From: Eumeta japonica | Lineage: Eukaryota > Arthropoda > Insecta > Lepidoptera > Psychidae | NCBI GenBank assembly: GCA_005406025.1 | Contig: BGZK01000279.1 | Span: 186,001 to 250,000, forward strand | Reading direction: 5' to 3' | Length of the DNA stretch: 64,000 nt | Shown: positions 38,189-49,203 of the stretch, piece after piece | Numbering within the stretch: position 1 is the first letter of the stretch | Layout of the letters: each line of letters opens with the position of its first letter | Program-made: the position numbers and the translations under genes | Notes under the pieces: model-generated | The model's database searches: none | What the model saw: only the letters and a program-made list of their open reading frames with translations | Told to the model about the DNA's origin: nothing

Positions 38189-39570
38189 ACTGCACTCCCA
38201 TATCCATATTTCGCGTGACGGCTCTAAAAGCGAGAGAAAGGAAGAGCTGCGGAACACGGGCCTTAGCTATAGTAGGTACCCAGAGAATTGATGTTAGCTA
38301 AGCGGCGATCACCGTGGTAGCTGTTGCAATACGCGTTCGCGTCCTATTGCAGACCTTTGCTTCTGTAATCAACGCGATGAGCTAAGCAAATAAATTGCCA
38401 AAGTGTGGCGACTTAAAACTGGTTTTTTTTTTTTATCAATTAATATACCGGCCGATGGGTAATCGCTTGTCTTTAGCTAAAAAAAAAAAAATTTTTTTTT
38501 TTCACAAAAACACGAAGAAAACGAAGTCTTATGTGAGTCAAAAGAAGAATGTTTTTATTCGTGTCCGATTTTTGCGATTCGTCCGCGGGAGGGCGCTGGT
38601 GATGCGACAAAATCACAAAACCGGACGCAAATGCAGAGGGCATTGCCCGTAGGAGCTATGCCCCCACATAATAAAAATGTTTTGTTCCAGATCTAATTTA
38701 GAATTTTAAACATTTTTAATTCATAGATCGTCCACTTAAGACATATTTTGAGAATTTACACTTTACCATTACGGAAGGCAGTTTTCGTTCAAAAAGAACG
38801 AGCAAGAAACTGGCTTTTTTTTATCGTATAAAAGTCACCCAAAATAAATGCAAAACAATAACTCAATGAAACAGCCCGGTAAGAAGTAGGGTTAGTTATG
38901 TCCATAGATATTTAACTGCTAAATATTCAGAAATTGTATAATATCCTCTATTTTACTATTTCTTTAATATTGAACTTAAAACGTAAGGAAAAATCCTGTA
39001 TATCCACAAGGGAACTTATTGAACACGCGCACACAGATCCCCTTAAATAAATTCGTTATTTTGCGTAGTCAACTAACATGTAAAGACAGACGCTTGGATG
39101 CAACATGCATTAACATTAAAATAACATTATAATTATTTAGCGGACTAAGATAAATAAAATACTAACACTTGCTTAGGTGTTCAATATCTGTCAATCCTCT
39201 CGATCAATATTCGATTCGTTGGATGAGGATACGCAGTGGAAGAACAGATTCGAGCTTCAGCGGTGGATTGCATGCTGCATGTTGCAGGCAAGCGTCTAAT
39301 TATGGATATCCGCGAATCAACAGCCTGCACAACACAATATGTAAGGTTTGGGTCTCGACCATTTCTCGACGGGTTAACGTGGGTAGCTAACGGTGCATCC
39401 TGACTGCTAGTTGATCTGCTACATGTGGCGAAATATGCGACGTCAAACTGTTTCGTCGGTCGAGACTTTAAATGAATCGATTTATGAAGTCCGTTGCGAA
39501 ATGTATTCCAATGAAGATGCGTCAGTTGTAGCTTATATAAATATGATTTTGTTTATTGCTACTAAAGAGG

Positions 39571-40116
39571 AAAAAAACCAGGCCAAGAGCATGTCAGACC
39601 GTGCTCACTGTAGGGTTCCGAAGCCGTTATTACAAAGAAATGCACTACAGACTGTTGAAAATAATTTTCGTTAAAAGTATTTAATAAGCATTACCTTTAA
39701 AACTTTTTTCATATTTTTTAGACATACGGTTTAGAAAACAGAGAGCAAGGGGGGTCATAATTTCTACTATTTTAGAAACGCTTATTTCAAAAAATATTCA
39801 ATTAGTCAAAACATTGCTTAGAAACCTCAAAATGTTTTTAAAAGAACTGTAGAAATATGTGTCACACGTTGATATTTGCTGAAAAATTTTTTTTTCAGTT
39901 TGTGTCACCTGTATGGAGTGCCTCCCTAGAAATATTTATTTTTGTTATTTAACTACCAAACTAAGTAGCGGCTTATACAAGACACCTACACTCCGAATTT
40001 CATCATTATACATCTTGTAGGTTTTGAATAAAACGCCTGTGACGTACGGACGGATTGATGGACAGACACGACGAAACTATAATGGTTCCATTTTTGCCAT
40101 TTCGACTCGGAACCCT
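39571..40116 (-). mobile_element. AGGGTTCCG-family element, copy D (inverted)
   Basis: In reverse complement it starts AGGGTTCCGAGTCGAAATGG, contains GTCCATCAATCCGTCCGTAC and ends GACATGCTCTTGGCCTGG. The interior aligns with copy C around GAAATATTTATTTTTGTTAT in reverse. Short ORFs across it are by-products. Confidence 0.65.
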
Positions 40117-42464
40117 AAAAATGAAATCTTTTTCGATGGGTGAAATTTTTAGAAGCAGAAATGATTCGTGTTTGAAAATGAGACACACTGACGCCGAATG
40201 TCTGGAAGTGATTTGTAAAAAAAATGATATCTGTCGGAATCTAGACTTTCGAAGATGTTAATCGATTTAGAGACTGTGAATATCGATTGGTCGATGTCGG
40301 GCGACGTCAGTCTGGCGCGCCTCAACGAACGCCGTCACCAATGCGGCGACAGTCTCTAGGGCGGCGGCTTAGCGTGACCTCCGAGGCCAGAGTTAGTGGT
40401 TTATTATTTTTAATCTGTATCGAAATTTCATTGAAAATTCGCCTTTGTTCAGAAACCTAACTAGTTACTTTATTACTTAGCAATTTATCTATCAGTTCCC
40501 GGCCGCGTGGCCACACTAAAAAAGATTTGGTTGCTTCTAACAAAAAGATTCTCTCTCTGTGATTCCCGTGATCAAGTATCTTGATTCCATACGAGCCTAA
40601 CATCTTAGACCCTTCAAATAACATGATTTTGATTAATTATCATTATTCAATTGACTAGTCAACTGTATTGCTCTTATTATTATTCGTTAACTAAAGCAAT
40701 TTAGAACTTATTCAGTATGAATATGAAAAATGGCTATATCGACTAATTCATCTTAACAAATTTTATTACTATTTGGTCAATATCACCAGGAAAATTATTA
40801 TAATAACTAATTCACTTTAATAAATTCAACTAAGAACTTATTACATTTGAACCATATCATTTTTATTATGATCAAATTCATTTACTTGAATCAAGTAGGT
40901 ATGAAACTTGTTTAATACTACTTGATAACATTGTAATAACAAATAAGTTACTCTGGTTTAAATCCACTAAGGGTCTTTCCCACCATTTCCTCTTAACAAA
41001 CAATCACTTTTAAAATTACCTATGCATTACACATTCTCCTTTTAACAGTTATTAGGGCTAATAAATCGCTAAAAGGAGGACGTTGAACGCAAAATCAATT
41101 TTAAAAACGACTTTTTGTTGAAAGTCAGTTTAACAGGACACAGTGGAAGAGGCCCTAAAAACATTTTGATTCACCGACTAAGGCCCTTATCAATAAATCG
41201 CACTCAACTGTAATATCTATGAGTTCGCATATGAGGGGTTGTCCTGTAATTCAATCTTAAATCACCTTAAACGTCCAGAATTGATATGTACGACAATATA
41301 AGAGTGAACTTAAGTACGACATATTAATTAGGACAGCACCTCCAGTGCTGACTCAAACGCGATCTCAAAGTTGAATATGATTTAATACAGGCTTAAGATA
41401 TTTTATTCCCTTTGAAAGTTAGTGCAGATGTGACGCGCTAATCCACCCTCAACCAGCCTCCAACGTGGTCACCACGGCCGTGTGCTGTGCTATGTTTTAT
41501 CTATCAGCAATCACATAAAGCCAAAGTCCATGTTAATGCTACGAGAGAAATGTAAAGTAAAACATACTTATTTTCAAATTATCACAACTTATAAAGAATT
41601 CATAGAACGTATATATTTTAAAAATCTAATTTCTTGCCAATAATTGATTCCTAAAAATAAATCTCATTATTTGTTGTAATTGGCGTACGTGACAAATTTT
41701 AGATAAAATAAAACAAAAAAATAAATGACGAGAAGGTACTTATTTATTAATTTTTAAATAGTGCAAAGAAACATTGCCCATTTTTTTTTGCTGATGTTAA
41801 AATAATGTTACAAGGTATCGAAAATATTAATGAATTGTAGAAACTAACAAACTTCTGTGCCGTGTTTGGTTCGTCTTTTGGTTCCTTATACATGTACACA
41901 TGGTTTCCAAGTACGTCTGACTTTTTGCAAGTAATGCATATACTATACGAAGAATCAAAGAAATCATGAACGAAATAAACCGACTTAAACTCTAGCGACA
42001 CAAACAACTATTCATTTAACTGTTGACTAAGGATCTGAGCTAGATTTGTTATATGGACTTCCTCTCCAGCCCCCGCGCCGTCCTTGAGGTGAGTTAGGAA
42101 GGGTAGTAACTTATTTCAATTGTTAAAATGACTATTCATCTCAACTAATATAAAAATCGTTTCAAACAATTAATATCAGTAGAATGTAACATTAAATTCA
42201 TAATTAATCCAATAATAACTATTAAAGTTGATCATTTTATCTTTGTTGTTTTTAAATGATAAGTATATTAGTTGATATAATTAACAGGTATTAGGTAAAT
42301 CAAATACGATAAATTCAATAGTTTAACGATGAAAATAATTAAATTATCTATACCACTATATAAATCTATTGGCTCTGTTTGTATATTTTTTTTTTTCACC
42401 TAATTTCGTCATAAATAATCATTTTATGATGCAATGATTCACGTTTTACTATTTTTTCCATTTT
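40117..42464. other. no recognised gene
   Basis: A small GC-rich patch at 40290-40400 contains CAGTCTGGCGCGC, whose first bases match the very start of the window (AGTCTGGCGCGC); the significance is unclear. The remainder is AT-rich. Confidence 0.4.
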
Positions 42465-42870
42465 TTGTCTGTCTGTATGTCTTTTTATAACTCAAGAACG
42501 TCTTGAACGATCGAAATGAAAATTGGTATACAATAGTAAAATGTAGTTGCGCACATGATAGGCCCGTCTGTTTTTTTACTGTGTGTCTGTCTGTCTGTGT
42601 GTGTTTTTATAACGTAAGAACGGTTTGACCGATTACGATTAAAATTGGTATACAGAAAGAATATTTGATTTTGTAAATGATAAGCTATTGTTTTCCGGTT
42701 TTTCTGTTTGTCTGTCCGTACGTTTTTCTATAACTAAAAAAGGTTTCACTGATCTTGACGAAAATTTGTGTACCGATAGTATGAACATGTGATTGCGTAA
42801 ATAATAGGCTACTGTCTATCTGTTTTTTGGAATGTGTGTATGTGTTTTTATAACTTATGTATTGCTGTAT
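42465..42870 (+). repeat. tandem array of ~121-bp units (about 3.5 copies)
   Basis: Units contain GTCTGTCTGT, TTTTTATAACT, CGGTTTGACCGATTACGA and AAAATTGGTATACA. Anchors at 42521, 42643 and 42763 give about 121-bp periodicity. The reverse complement of the same unit forms the array at 33.1-33.7 kb. Confidence 0.8.
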
Positions 42871-42889
42871 TTTTTGTTAGTGAGTTTGT

Positions 42890-43020
42890 CAATATAAGTA
42901 AATAAAAGCATAAAGATACAATACATAATATTTATGTTCAATGAGACATGAGGTTCAGGACGTACGGTTGTTTTTTATGTGACCTCTGACATATAATAAG
43001 GTTCAACTTAGGTCTAAATT
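42890..43020 (+). repeat. dispersed repeat, copy 1 (partner at 52265-52390)
   Basis: AAATAAAAGCATAAAGATAC, GAGACATGAG and TTTTTATGTGACCTCTGACA recur in reverse complement at 52265-52390 in GMPPA intron 6. It adjoins the 121-bp array here but not at the partner locus. Family unknown. Confidence 0.7.
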
Positions 43021-43574
43021 GCCTGTTTTATCAATTGACACATATGATAAACATTGTACATGATTACAGTGTAATTGATGGGTGCCAACCGACAGCAAGT
43101 GCCGAGAAAAGATATACTACTATATACTATGTCATACTACCTCAGCAATGGGACATTGTGCACTTCCAAACCGCCGTCTGCATATCCAGATATCGGACAT
43201 CCACTCTTGCGGGGGTGAAAAGAAAAGGATCCTAGAACCACCATAGACATGTGCCATCTATGATAACCGGTATACTAGATTTCACAAATCACTACTCTGA
43301 ACAAAACATCGCATCTTACCCGTTAGGATCCCACGACAAATACTTATTATTAGACAAGAGAAGATTGACTGGTTATAATATGTCCTTAAAAGAAATTCGC
43401 CTTTCACAATGTCTGCCCTGTCGCTTTTCAAATCAGAAAAGAATACCCACGAATTTTTGTATTTGGAAAAGTTATCTTCAATATGATACAAATTATATGG
43501 CTGATCAATTTAATGAAGGATTTTGTGCTATTACAGATTTTAAATCTTTTTCCACGTACAGAAACCTGCATCAA

Positions 43575-44000
43575 CTCTGAATAATATAGCCTAAATTTTA
43601 TTTTGGTAGTAGCTCCGTTCAAATCAGAACCGTGAGCGGTAGCGGAATCGATATTGCAAACAAGACGAAAAGCAGAATCGAAAGTCGAGAACGGATGAGG
43701 ACGGAATCGATAATGGAACCATGGTTGGAATCGAGTGTGGAATTAAAATTAGAACCAAGAGCATGTTCGGAATTGGAATAAGGAACGGAGCCGAGGTCAG
43801 AAATCAGAGCGGGGCTTCTTAACCCTAATCTACTTAGTCCGAGACCGAGTTCTGAATTAAAAGCGAGACTGCAATCAAAGTCAAAAGTGAGACAAATCGG
43901 TATCGAAATCAGGATTGGTATTGAGATCGTGAAAGGCCGATGCATAAAATAAAGGAATGTGTTCAAAGTCCATGCGGGCGAAGTCGCGAGCAGAAGCTAG
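43575..44000 (+). mobile_element. 3' part of a Helitron
   Basis: The end CATGCGGGCGAAGTCGCGAG followed by CAGAAGCTAG and a host T is a classical lepidopteran Helitron 3' terminus with its GCGGGCGA/TCGCGAGC stem. Upstream, 43620-43930 is the purine-rich degenerate minisatellite. The segment CTGAATAATATAGCCT at about 43577 also occurs at 29722, so both loci share this family. I cannot find the 5' TC end. Confidence 0.7.
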
Positions 44001-44242
44001 TTAATTTATAAAATTATTTCAATTAATTTATTCCGAATTGATTTAACCTATATATTTGTATAGGTTAAGTAAATAAGACTGATCAAATTATGCAAGAAAG
44101 TAAATAATGATAAAAACAATGTACATCCTTGTTAGATTTAATGTGGTACCTACATTTTTAGTTCAATTACGAATGAACTTGTTATAACGAATCAGCTTTC
44201 GTCGATATACACAACTTCACAGTTGTTTTAATTAATTTAACG

Positions 44243-44386
44243 TCAACTAAGAGAAAATCTCTCACAGTCGGCCTTCATTTTTTGGAGTGCACCATCGCTT
44301 TTTGTATATGTTCTATCAGAAATACCCAGCTTCTTCGGATTAAAATATTTTTTTAATCGGGAAATAGTTTGGGCAGTATTTTTCAT
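44243..44386 (-). CDS. unidentified 47-codon ORF
   Basis: Starts MKNTAQTISRLKKYFNPKKL, ends LQKMKADCERFSLS then TGA. Lysine-rich, no membrane segment or signal. It lies 233 bases downstream of the 44.6-kb fragment on the same strand and could belong to the same decayed gene, but nothing links them directly. Function unknown. Confidence 0.25.
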   Translation of the reverse strand: MKNTAQTISRLKKYFNPKKLGISDRTYTKSDGALQKMKADCERFSLS

Positions 44387-44619
44387 GTTGGAAATCAATA
44401 TTCTTTATTATTTCGGCTTATATTATGCCCTGTGGCTTTGCTCGTGTCAATCAATTTACGATAGATGACGTTGCATTAACTTTTGCTGTGAAATCGAATT
44501 TTCACTCACCACCTAGTTGCTTATCTTATTTATGCCCCATTGTTCCCTTGATCTTTCCAAATTATCTAATATATACATACCTCAAAAGCGCACATACCTA
44601 AATTTCACTTTTCCCTTAC

Positions 44620-44832
44620 TTATACATTCTGTTCGCGCATTCTTTCGTAGCTGCGGTTTTCGATAGAATAATTCTTCTGAACAATGTCATCAGGATCTGC
44701 AACTCCCAATCTCTTCGCAAGGTTTGGGCGTACGGCGATCCGTGATCGCTGGATCACCGACCATTCGAGCAGCTCTGCGGCGCTTTCTCGATTTTCAACA
44801 TTATAACTTATTGATTGGGTTTTGATTTTAAC
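44620..44832 (-). pseudogene. unidentified coding-like fragment, 70 codons
   Basis: An open frame ending in TAA reads VKIKTQSISYNVENRESAAE, then LLEWSVIQRSRIAVRPN, LAKRLGVADPDDIV and SYERMREQNV. Balanced amino-acid use and charged helical stretches look like real protein rather than chance in an AT-rich region. There is no ATG at its start; an AG at about 44839-44840 (TTATTTCTTAG) could be a splice acceptor, but TTAGG-like repeats make that ambiguous and an in-frame TAG lies between. I do not recognise the family. It may be a decayed gene or transposon fragment. Confidence 0.35.
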
Positions 44833-45339
44833 CTAACCTAAGAAATAAACATTTTAGTTGAGCTTAAAAGTATTTATAAAATTTGGAAACCGTTTTTTCA
44901 GCTACTCGCAGGATTACTATTAATGGATGGCACAAAATTAATTGTCATTTAGTAACGTCATAAGACGCAATAAGAAAGCTTCGAAAAATATGTTTGGAAG
45001 ACAGTGTTTAATACATTTAAGTTGCCTCAATTTGGTTCGGCCACTTGTAAGATTGGCGCCAGTGAGAGGCCATGGGCCACGCTTCGTAGTAGTCAGCTGT
45101 GTTGCGATGTTTTCCTGTGTATTTATGTATTGTAGAAATTACATGAATGAATGCCCTAAATTTGATGTAATTATTTTTCTATTTAAAATGTATAATAATT
45201 TGTTGAATTAAGAATACTTTTATTTATTTTTCACACCTAAAGAGCTATTTATTACCTAATTTGAAAAGAAAATGAAAGACTTATTTACGAAATTAAACTA
45301 CTCATAAAATTAAACGCTGCGCCACCTGATGAAAGATAA

Positions 45340-45600
45340 TGTGATGGACCGGGCGCACGCGTATGGAGTGCGTAACGGCCCGTTTTTGATTTTTCTGATC
45401 GCTTGACTATTTCCCAGGAGCGGCGCCTCGGCAACTTAGGTCGTCGAAATAATACCTCTGAACACTAGGGGTCTATAGACGTGCAGAGCTTCACTTCTGG
45501 TATGCCGACAAGTAAGTTATGTACCATAGTAGACCTTAGACTAGGTGCAGTACTGGGGTAAAGCAGTGGAGTGTCGGCAGAATGTAGCATTCATCTACAT
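45340..45600 (-). repeat. dispersed repeat, copy 2 (inverted relative to 29280-29560)
   Basis: The reverse complement matches the 29.3-kb copy over its whole length with scattered substitutions and small indels. It lies immediately left of AT-rich sequence that leads into the GC-rich block at 45.78-46.94 kb. Confidence 0.75.
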
Positions 45601-45779
45601 TCTTATATTATTTTCTGTAATTTTCGGATTCGTCCTTCAAAAAGAGCGACCAATTGACGGGTCGAATTTAGACCAATCGAATCGAAGCGGCCCGGATATC
45701 AAAATCTATCCTTGGTTGTCAGTTATGCTAATTTTCGATATCGATTCCGGCCGTACCGTAACGGATGCCGCTATCTGAC

Positions 45780-46935
45780 GCCGTTCGTTCGTTCGTGGGC
45801 TTCCACACCCCTGTCTGTGGGTGTAGGTACGGGACGGAGGCGTTGCCTCATGCCCGGGCGTCTTCTCGTCGGGGATACGACCCCGACGGATCAGGTGGCA
45901 ATGGTTCGAACCATTGTTCCGGAATCATGCCGGTGCCGTCACCGCACCGCCCGCGGGCGCGCGCGGTCATCGCGCATGCGCAGCCGGCAGGTGGAGGAGG
46001 GCATCCGGCTGATTGGTTGGTGCTCGACGAGGGAGGGAGGGAGGCGCAGCTCAAGCTGCACACGCAGCCGACCGCCGCTGGTCGGACGCTGGTGGACGCC
46101 GACCGGATCAAGGCGGCACGCATCGGTGCCCCGTTAGGCGTAGATCTAATCGAGCGCGCCTGCCGACCGCCGATCAGGCTATCCACGCATCGCGCCGGGC
46201 CACCCGCGGGCGCTCGCGTCAGTGCGCATACGCTCAGCGGCGGGTGGGGGGGGGGGCACCGGGTTGCGGAGTGATAGTTGACGAGGGCGAAGGGGCACGG
46301 CTCAGCCACGCACGCGTTAGGGTGGTCTATCCGATCGGCGAGGGGCCCCCCGAAGCATCGGTTCACAATTTGAGTAATTGTTCCCACGATGTCCGGGCAG
46401 GCGCCCCGCAGTCTGCAGCGTGGTAGGCGCGCGGCGTCGGACACTTCAGCGTCCGGTAAGCGCTGGGGCGGCCGTACCAGTGCACTCTGCACGTCCGTGG
46501 TGGCCGCGGTGCCGAGCCGCCTGCATTTTAATGAATAAGAATGCGGCGACATCAGCTTTGGTGCGGTGGAGTGTATGTGCGGGATCTCAATTAAATTGAG
46601 GGTAGTCACAGAATATGCAGGCCGGTCCGGGGCGCGGCGCATGGCGCGCGTGTTCGGCAGCACACACGCACGCAGGACGGCCTGCGTTGGTTCCCGTGGG
46701 CGTCGGGCGCGTCCTCAACGGCTTATGCCGGAGGTGTTTGCGGTGGTATTCGAACTCGCACTCGCGGGAGACTTGATGATAATAGTGGTGAGCTGGCGTC
46801 CGATCCCGCTGCGCCACGCCGAGGCGTGCGCTGTGGGCCGCTGCCGGGAGTCAACTATATCTGACGCCCCTGAACGGCTACCGTCAGCCGTCGGCGGCCC
46901 TACCGTCATGAGGGCCGCTGATATCTATGCCACGT
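45780..46935. other. isolated GC-rich block of unknown origin
   Basis: About 1.15 kb of very GC- and CpG-rich sequence in an otherwise AT-rich window. Several frames on both strands are open (for example 45848-46663 minus), which high GC produces by chance; no family motif is recognisable in any frame. It contains a run of G at about 46246-46256 and the hairpin-like CCACACCCCTGTCTGTGGGTG at about 45802-45822. A plus-strand frame starting MSGQAPRSLQRGRRAASD at 46388 has the Arg/Ser-rich look of a gag start but stops at 46537. It could be the 5' part of a GC-rich retrotransposon, a CpG island, or foreign DNA. Confidence 0.5.
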
Positions 46936-47499
46936 GATCGGCCCTGTGAAGGATTACCGTGGTACTAAACTGCATACGTGTTCGATGCATTTCGGAAGTA
47001 AAACTCATATATTTAATTACATATCAACCTAATGTACCAAAACTATACTATTATGTACATATCACTATAAATTGCACCAAAAAAGCATGTTTTCTATTCA
47101 CGATTCACGAGTTCCAAACTCATCAATACAAACTATAAGACTGAAAATAAGATATTGAATATATTCACGACTTGTGTACATCGGGGTGCGCAGGAACGTT
47201 TCTGTCGCGAACAGATAGCAACCTACAACTAATAAATTTTCTATACTAAAAGACGAAGGGAATTACAATCACGCTATGGCATTTTTAAAGTATAATTATT
47301 ACTCATATAAGTATAAAATGAAGTAGAAAATTTAAGTTTTGGTCAAGATTTTGGGAAAGCGTCATCTTCTAAGGGATAACAAAAACATAAGATGACGTAG
47401 CGTCGTCTCGTTCGATTCAGCTATTACTATTCGTCAGACATTATCCAATCCATTACTAGACTTCCCGATGTACGAACTTGGTCAATATGTAACAGACAC
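46936..47499. other. AT-rich spacer
   Basis: Abrupt return to AT-rich sequence after the GC-rich block; nothing recognised before the antisense RT remnant. Confidence 0.5.
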
Positions 47500-47775
47500 T
47501 GGACTGCTACTTTTACTAGGTGGTCAGTTCGCCTAGAGGGAGGTCGCCCCATGCTGCAACGTCCAGTTCATGATCGCCCTTCGGGAACCTTTCTTCCTCA
47601 AGTCTACCAGCGATGTAGCCCGCCCGTTGCCAACTTCAACTTTTTTAATGCTTCCGTGAGCTGTGTTGGTCACTCTGGTTCTTCTGCGGAATCCCTCGTT
47701 TCGCAATTCATCTATCAGAGAAACAACGTTGCAAAGGCTTCCTTCCATCGCAAGTTGAATGACACTTGAGTTTGT
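47500..47775 (-). pseudogene. remnant of an endonuclease-reverse transcriptase (RTE-like non-LTR element)
   Basis: On the minus strand, QLAMEGSLCNVVSLIDELRN then EGFRRRTRVTNTAH is followed, after a one-base frame change, by WQRAGYIAGR. This is the degraded form of the segment RIRNEEIRRRT-VTDIA...KLKWQWAGHIAR found near the C-terminus of lepidopteran endonuclease-RT proteins. Only about 90 codons remain, with frameshifts. It is an isolated fragment with no partner domains nearby. Confidence 0.7.
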
Positions 47776-48586
47776 TTACGAGACAAACAGTAGAAGACCA
47801 CATCTGCCATCCGCTGTCTCACATATGACAAAGAAGAACAACGATTTTCTTCCACTTCTAAGTGAAGTTAGTAATTAAAAAAATATAAATATTCAATATA
47901 TAAGAAATGAGATGTATAATAAATCTTCATATTTTGTAAATTTTAAGGAGTGTACTTAGACATATTATTTCATAAAAAACGAAACCTATGAAATTTTAAC
48001 TAAATTTTATAGAATTGTTCTATAATTTAAAAGTTTTGGAAAACTACAACATTCTTTTAACAATTACGTTAATTTTACATTATTTAAAAATTATGTAATT
48101 AGGCTAATGCATAACATGCATTAATTTTAGTAAAGTTGTAGTTCCCTACAATAAAAAATTAGTAAAAGAATTTATGATTTATGTTTAAAAGTTGTAGTTA
48201 TCAAACCTTTTGAAATCTTCATAATATTTTAAATATTTTGTAAAATGTATATAAAATCAATTGTAGTAAGTACAAAATCAATGAATTATTATCTTTATAA
48301 TGAAATATCGTTTTTATATTTATATTGGATTAATTCAGGGTAAAAATAAAACTTTGAGTTTTTGTAGGTATGAATCATACACAAATTGGTAATTATTTAA
48401 ATTATAAAATCTATATATTGACAATAAACAATTTCATTTTGTTTAAGACAACATCATTACAATGTTGGATATAACCCTATAAAAATAATTTGTATGCTTA
48501 TAAGTAAACACTATTAACAATTATTTCATTTATATGCAAATTTTACATTATAAAAATAAAAAAAATGTATCGAACACACGATGTAA

Positions 48587-49007
48587 AGTGAAACTTCTTT
48601 GGCAAAATATGCAGGAATAGAGTTAAAGGTTAAATAAAAGTAAATTATTGTATTATCAACTCATAGTTTCAAGGTTCACTTCATAACCAACTATTATTAA
48701 AAACGAAAATAAATCTAATTATTTTTCGGTTTTGCTAGTATATTCAATTTATTGTATGAATTTTGCCTGCATTCTGATTATGATTTTGATCTAAAAATGA
48801 TCTAAAATTTACCTAAAAATGATTTTACAATGAATAATAACCGCGCGTATCTAAAATAGTCACGATCAGCTGTGTGAACGAGTGGAACACGTGGGCCCGC
48901 TGGGCCGAACCGAAAAGAGCCGAGCGAACCCGACCGTGTCACTCGAGCGTTCCACAGTGACGTCATAGCATGAAATCACTAACGTGCTTATGGAAGTTTC
49001 ACTTCAA
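48587..49007. mobile_element. possible related TIR element in the GMPPA 3' region
   Basis: AAAGTGAAACTTC at the left and GAAGTTTCACTTC at the right share the end sequence of the 7.86-8.24 kb element. The interior includes a GC-rich stretch (48841-48990) with GAGTGGAAC and GTTCCAC in inverted orientation. It lies just after the GMPPA stop codon on the minus strand, so it may be part of the 3' UTR. Confidence 0.4.
48748..48753 (-). terminator. candidate GMPPA polyadenylation signal
   Basis: An AATAAA hexamer on the minus strand, about 350 bases after the GMPPA stop. AT-rich DNA produces such hexamers by chance, so this is only a candidate. Confidence 0.2.
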
Positions 49008-49102
49008 AAAAACTTTGGCATGAAGTCTGGAAAAAGTATTCATGTTGAATGAAAAGATTTAAACTCAATACCAATGCATGAATTGTATAGGAAATTATTG
49101 TA

Positions 49103-49203
49103 CTATAAAATGATTTCATGCTTGAAGCTCCTTGTCAGGTGTTTGTGTGGCAGTACTATCGAATTCAAAAGTATCGTCTCGGCTAAAACGGTGACGCCCG
49201 CCC
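49103..49203 (-). CDS. GMPPA: GMPPA exon 9 (terminal exon, stop TAG)
   Basis: Acceptor GTTACAG, 101 bases, ending in TAG at 49105-49103. It encodes [20 protein letters not shown], then the conserved tail ending EIIL. This matches the family C-terminus ([18 protein letters not shown]). A possible AATAAA signal on the minus strand is at 48753-48748; the inferred 3' UTR would include the GC-rich repeat at 48587-49007. Confidence 0.92.

Noticed and set aside
43251..43580. 109-codon ORF ending just before a Helitron fragment
   Set aside because: No recognised motif, composition typical of AT-rich chance ORFs, and it overlaps shorter antisense ORFs; left unannotated.
43619..43966. 115-codon Ser/Leu/Ile-rich minus ORF
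   Set aside because: Low-complexity translation of the degenerate minisatellite inside a Helitron.
45848..46663. 271-codon minus-strand ORF, the longest in the window
   Set aside because: It lies in the GC-rich block where most frames are open; it has no domain, and overlapping plus-strand ORFs are nearly as long.
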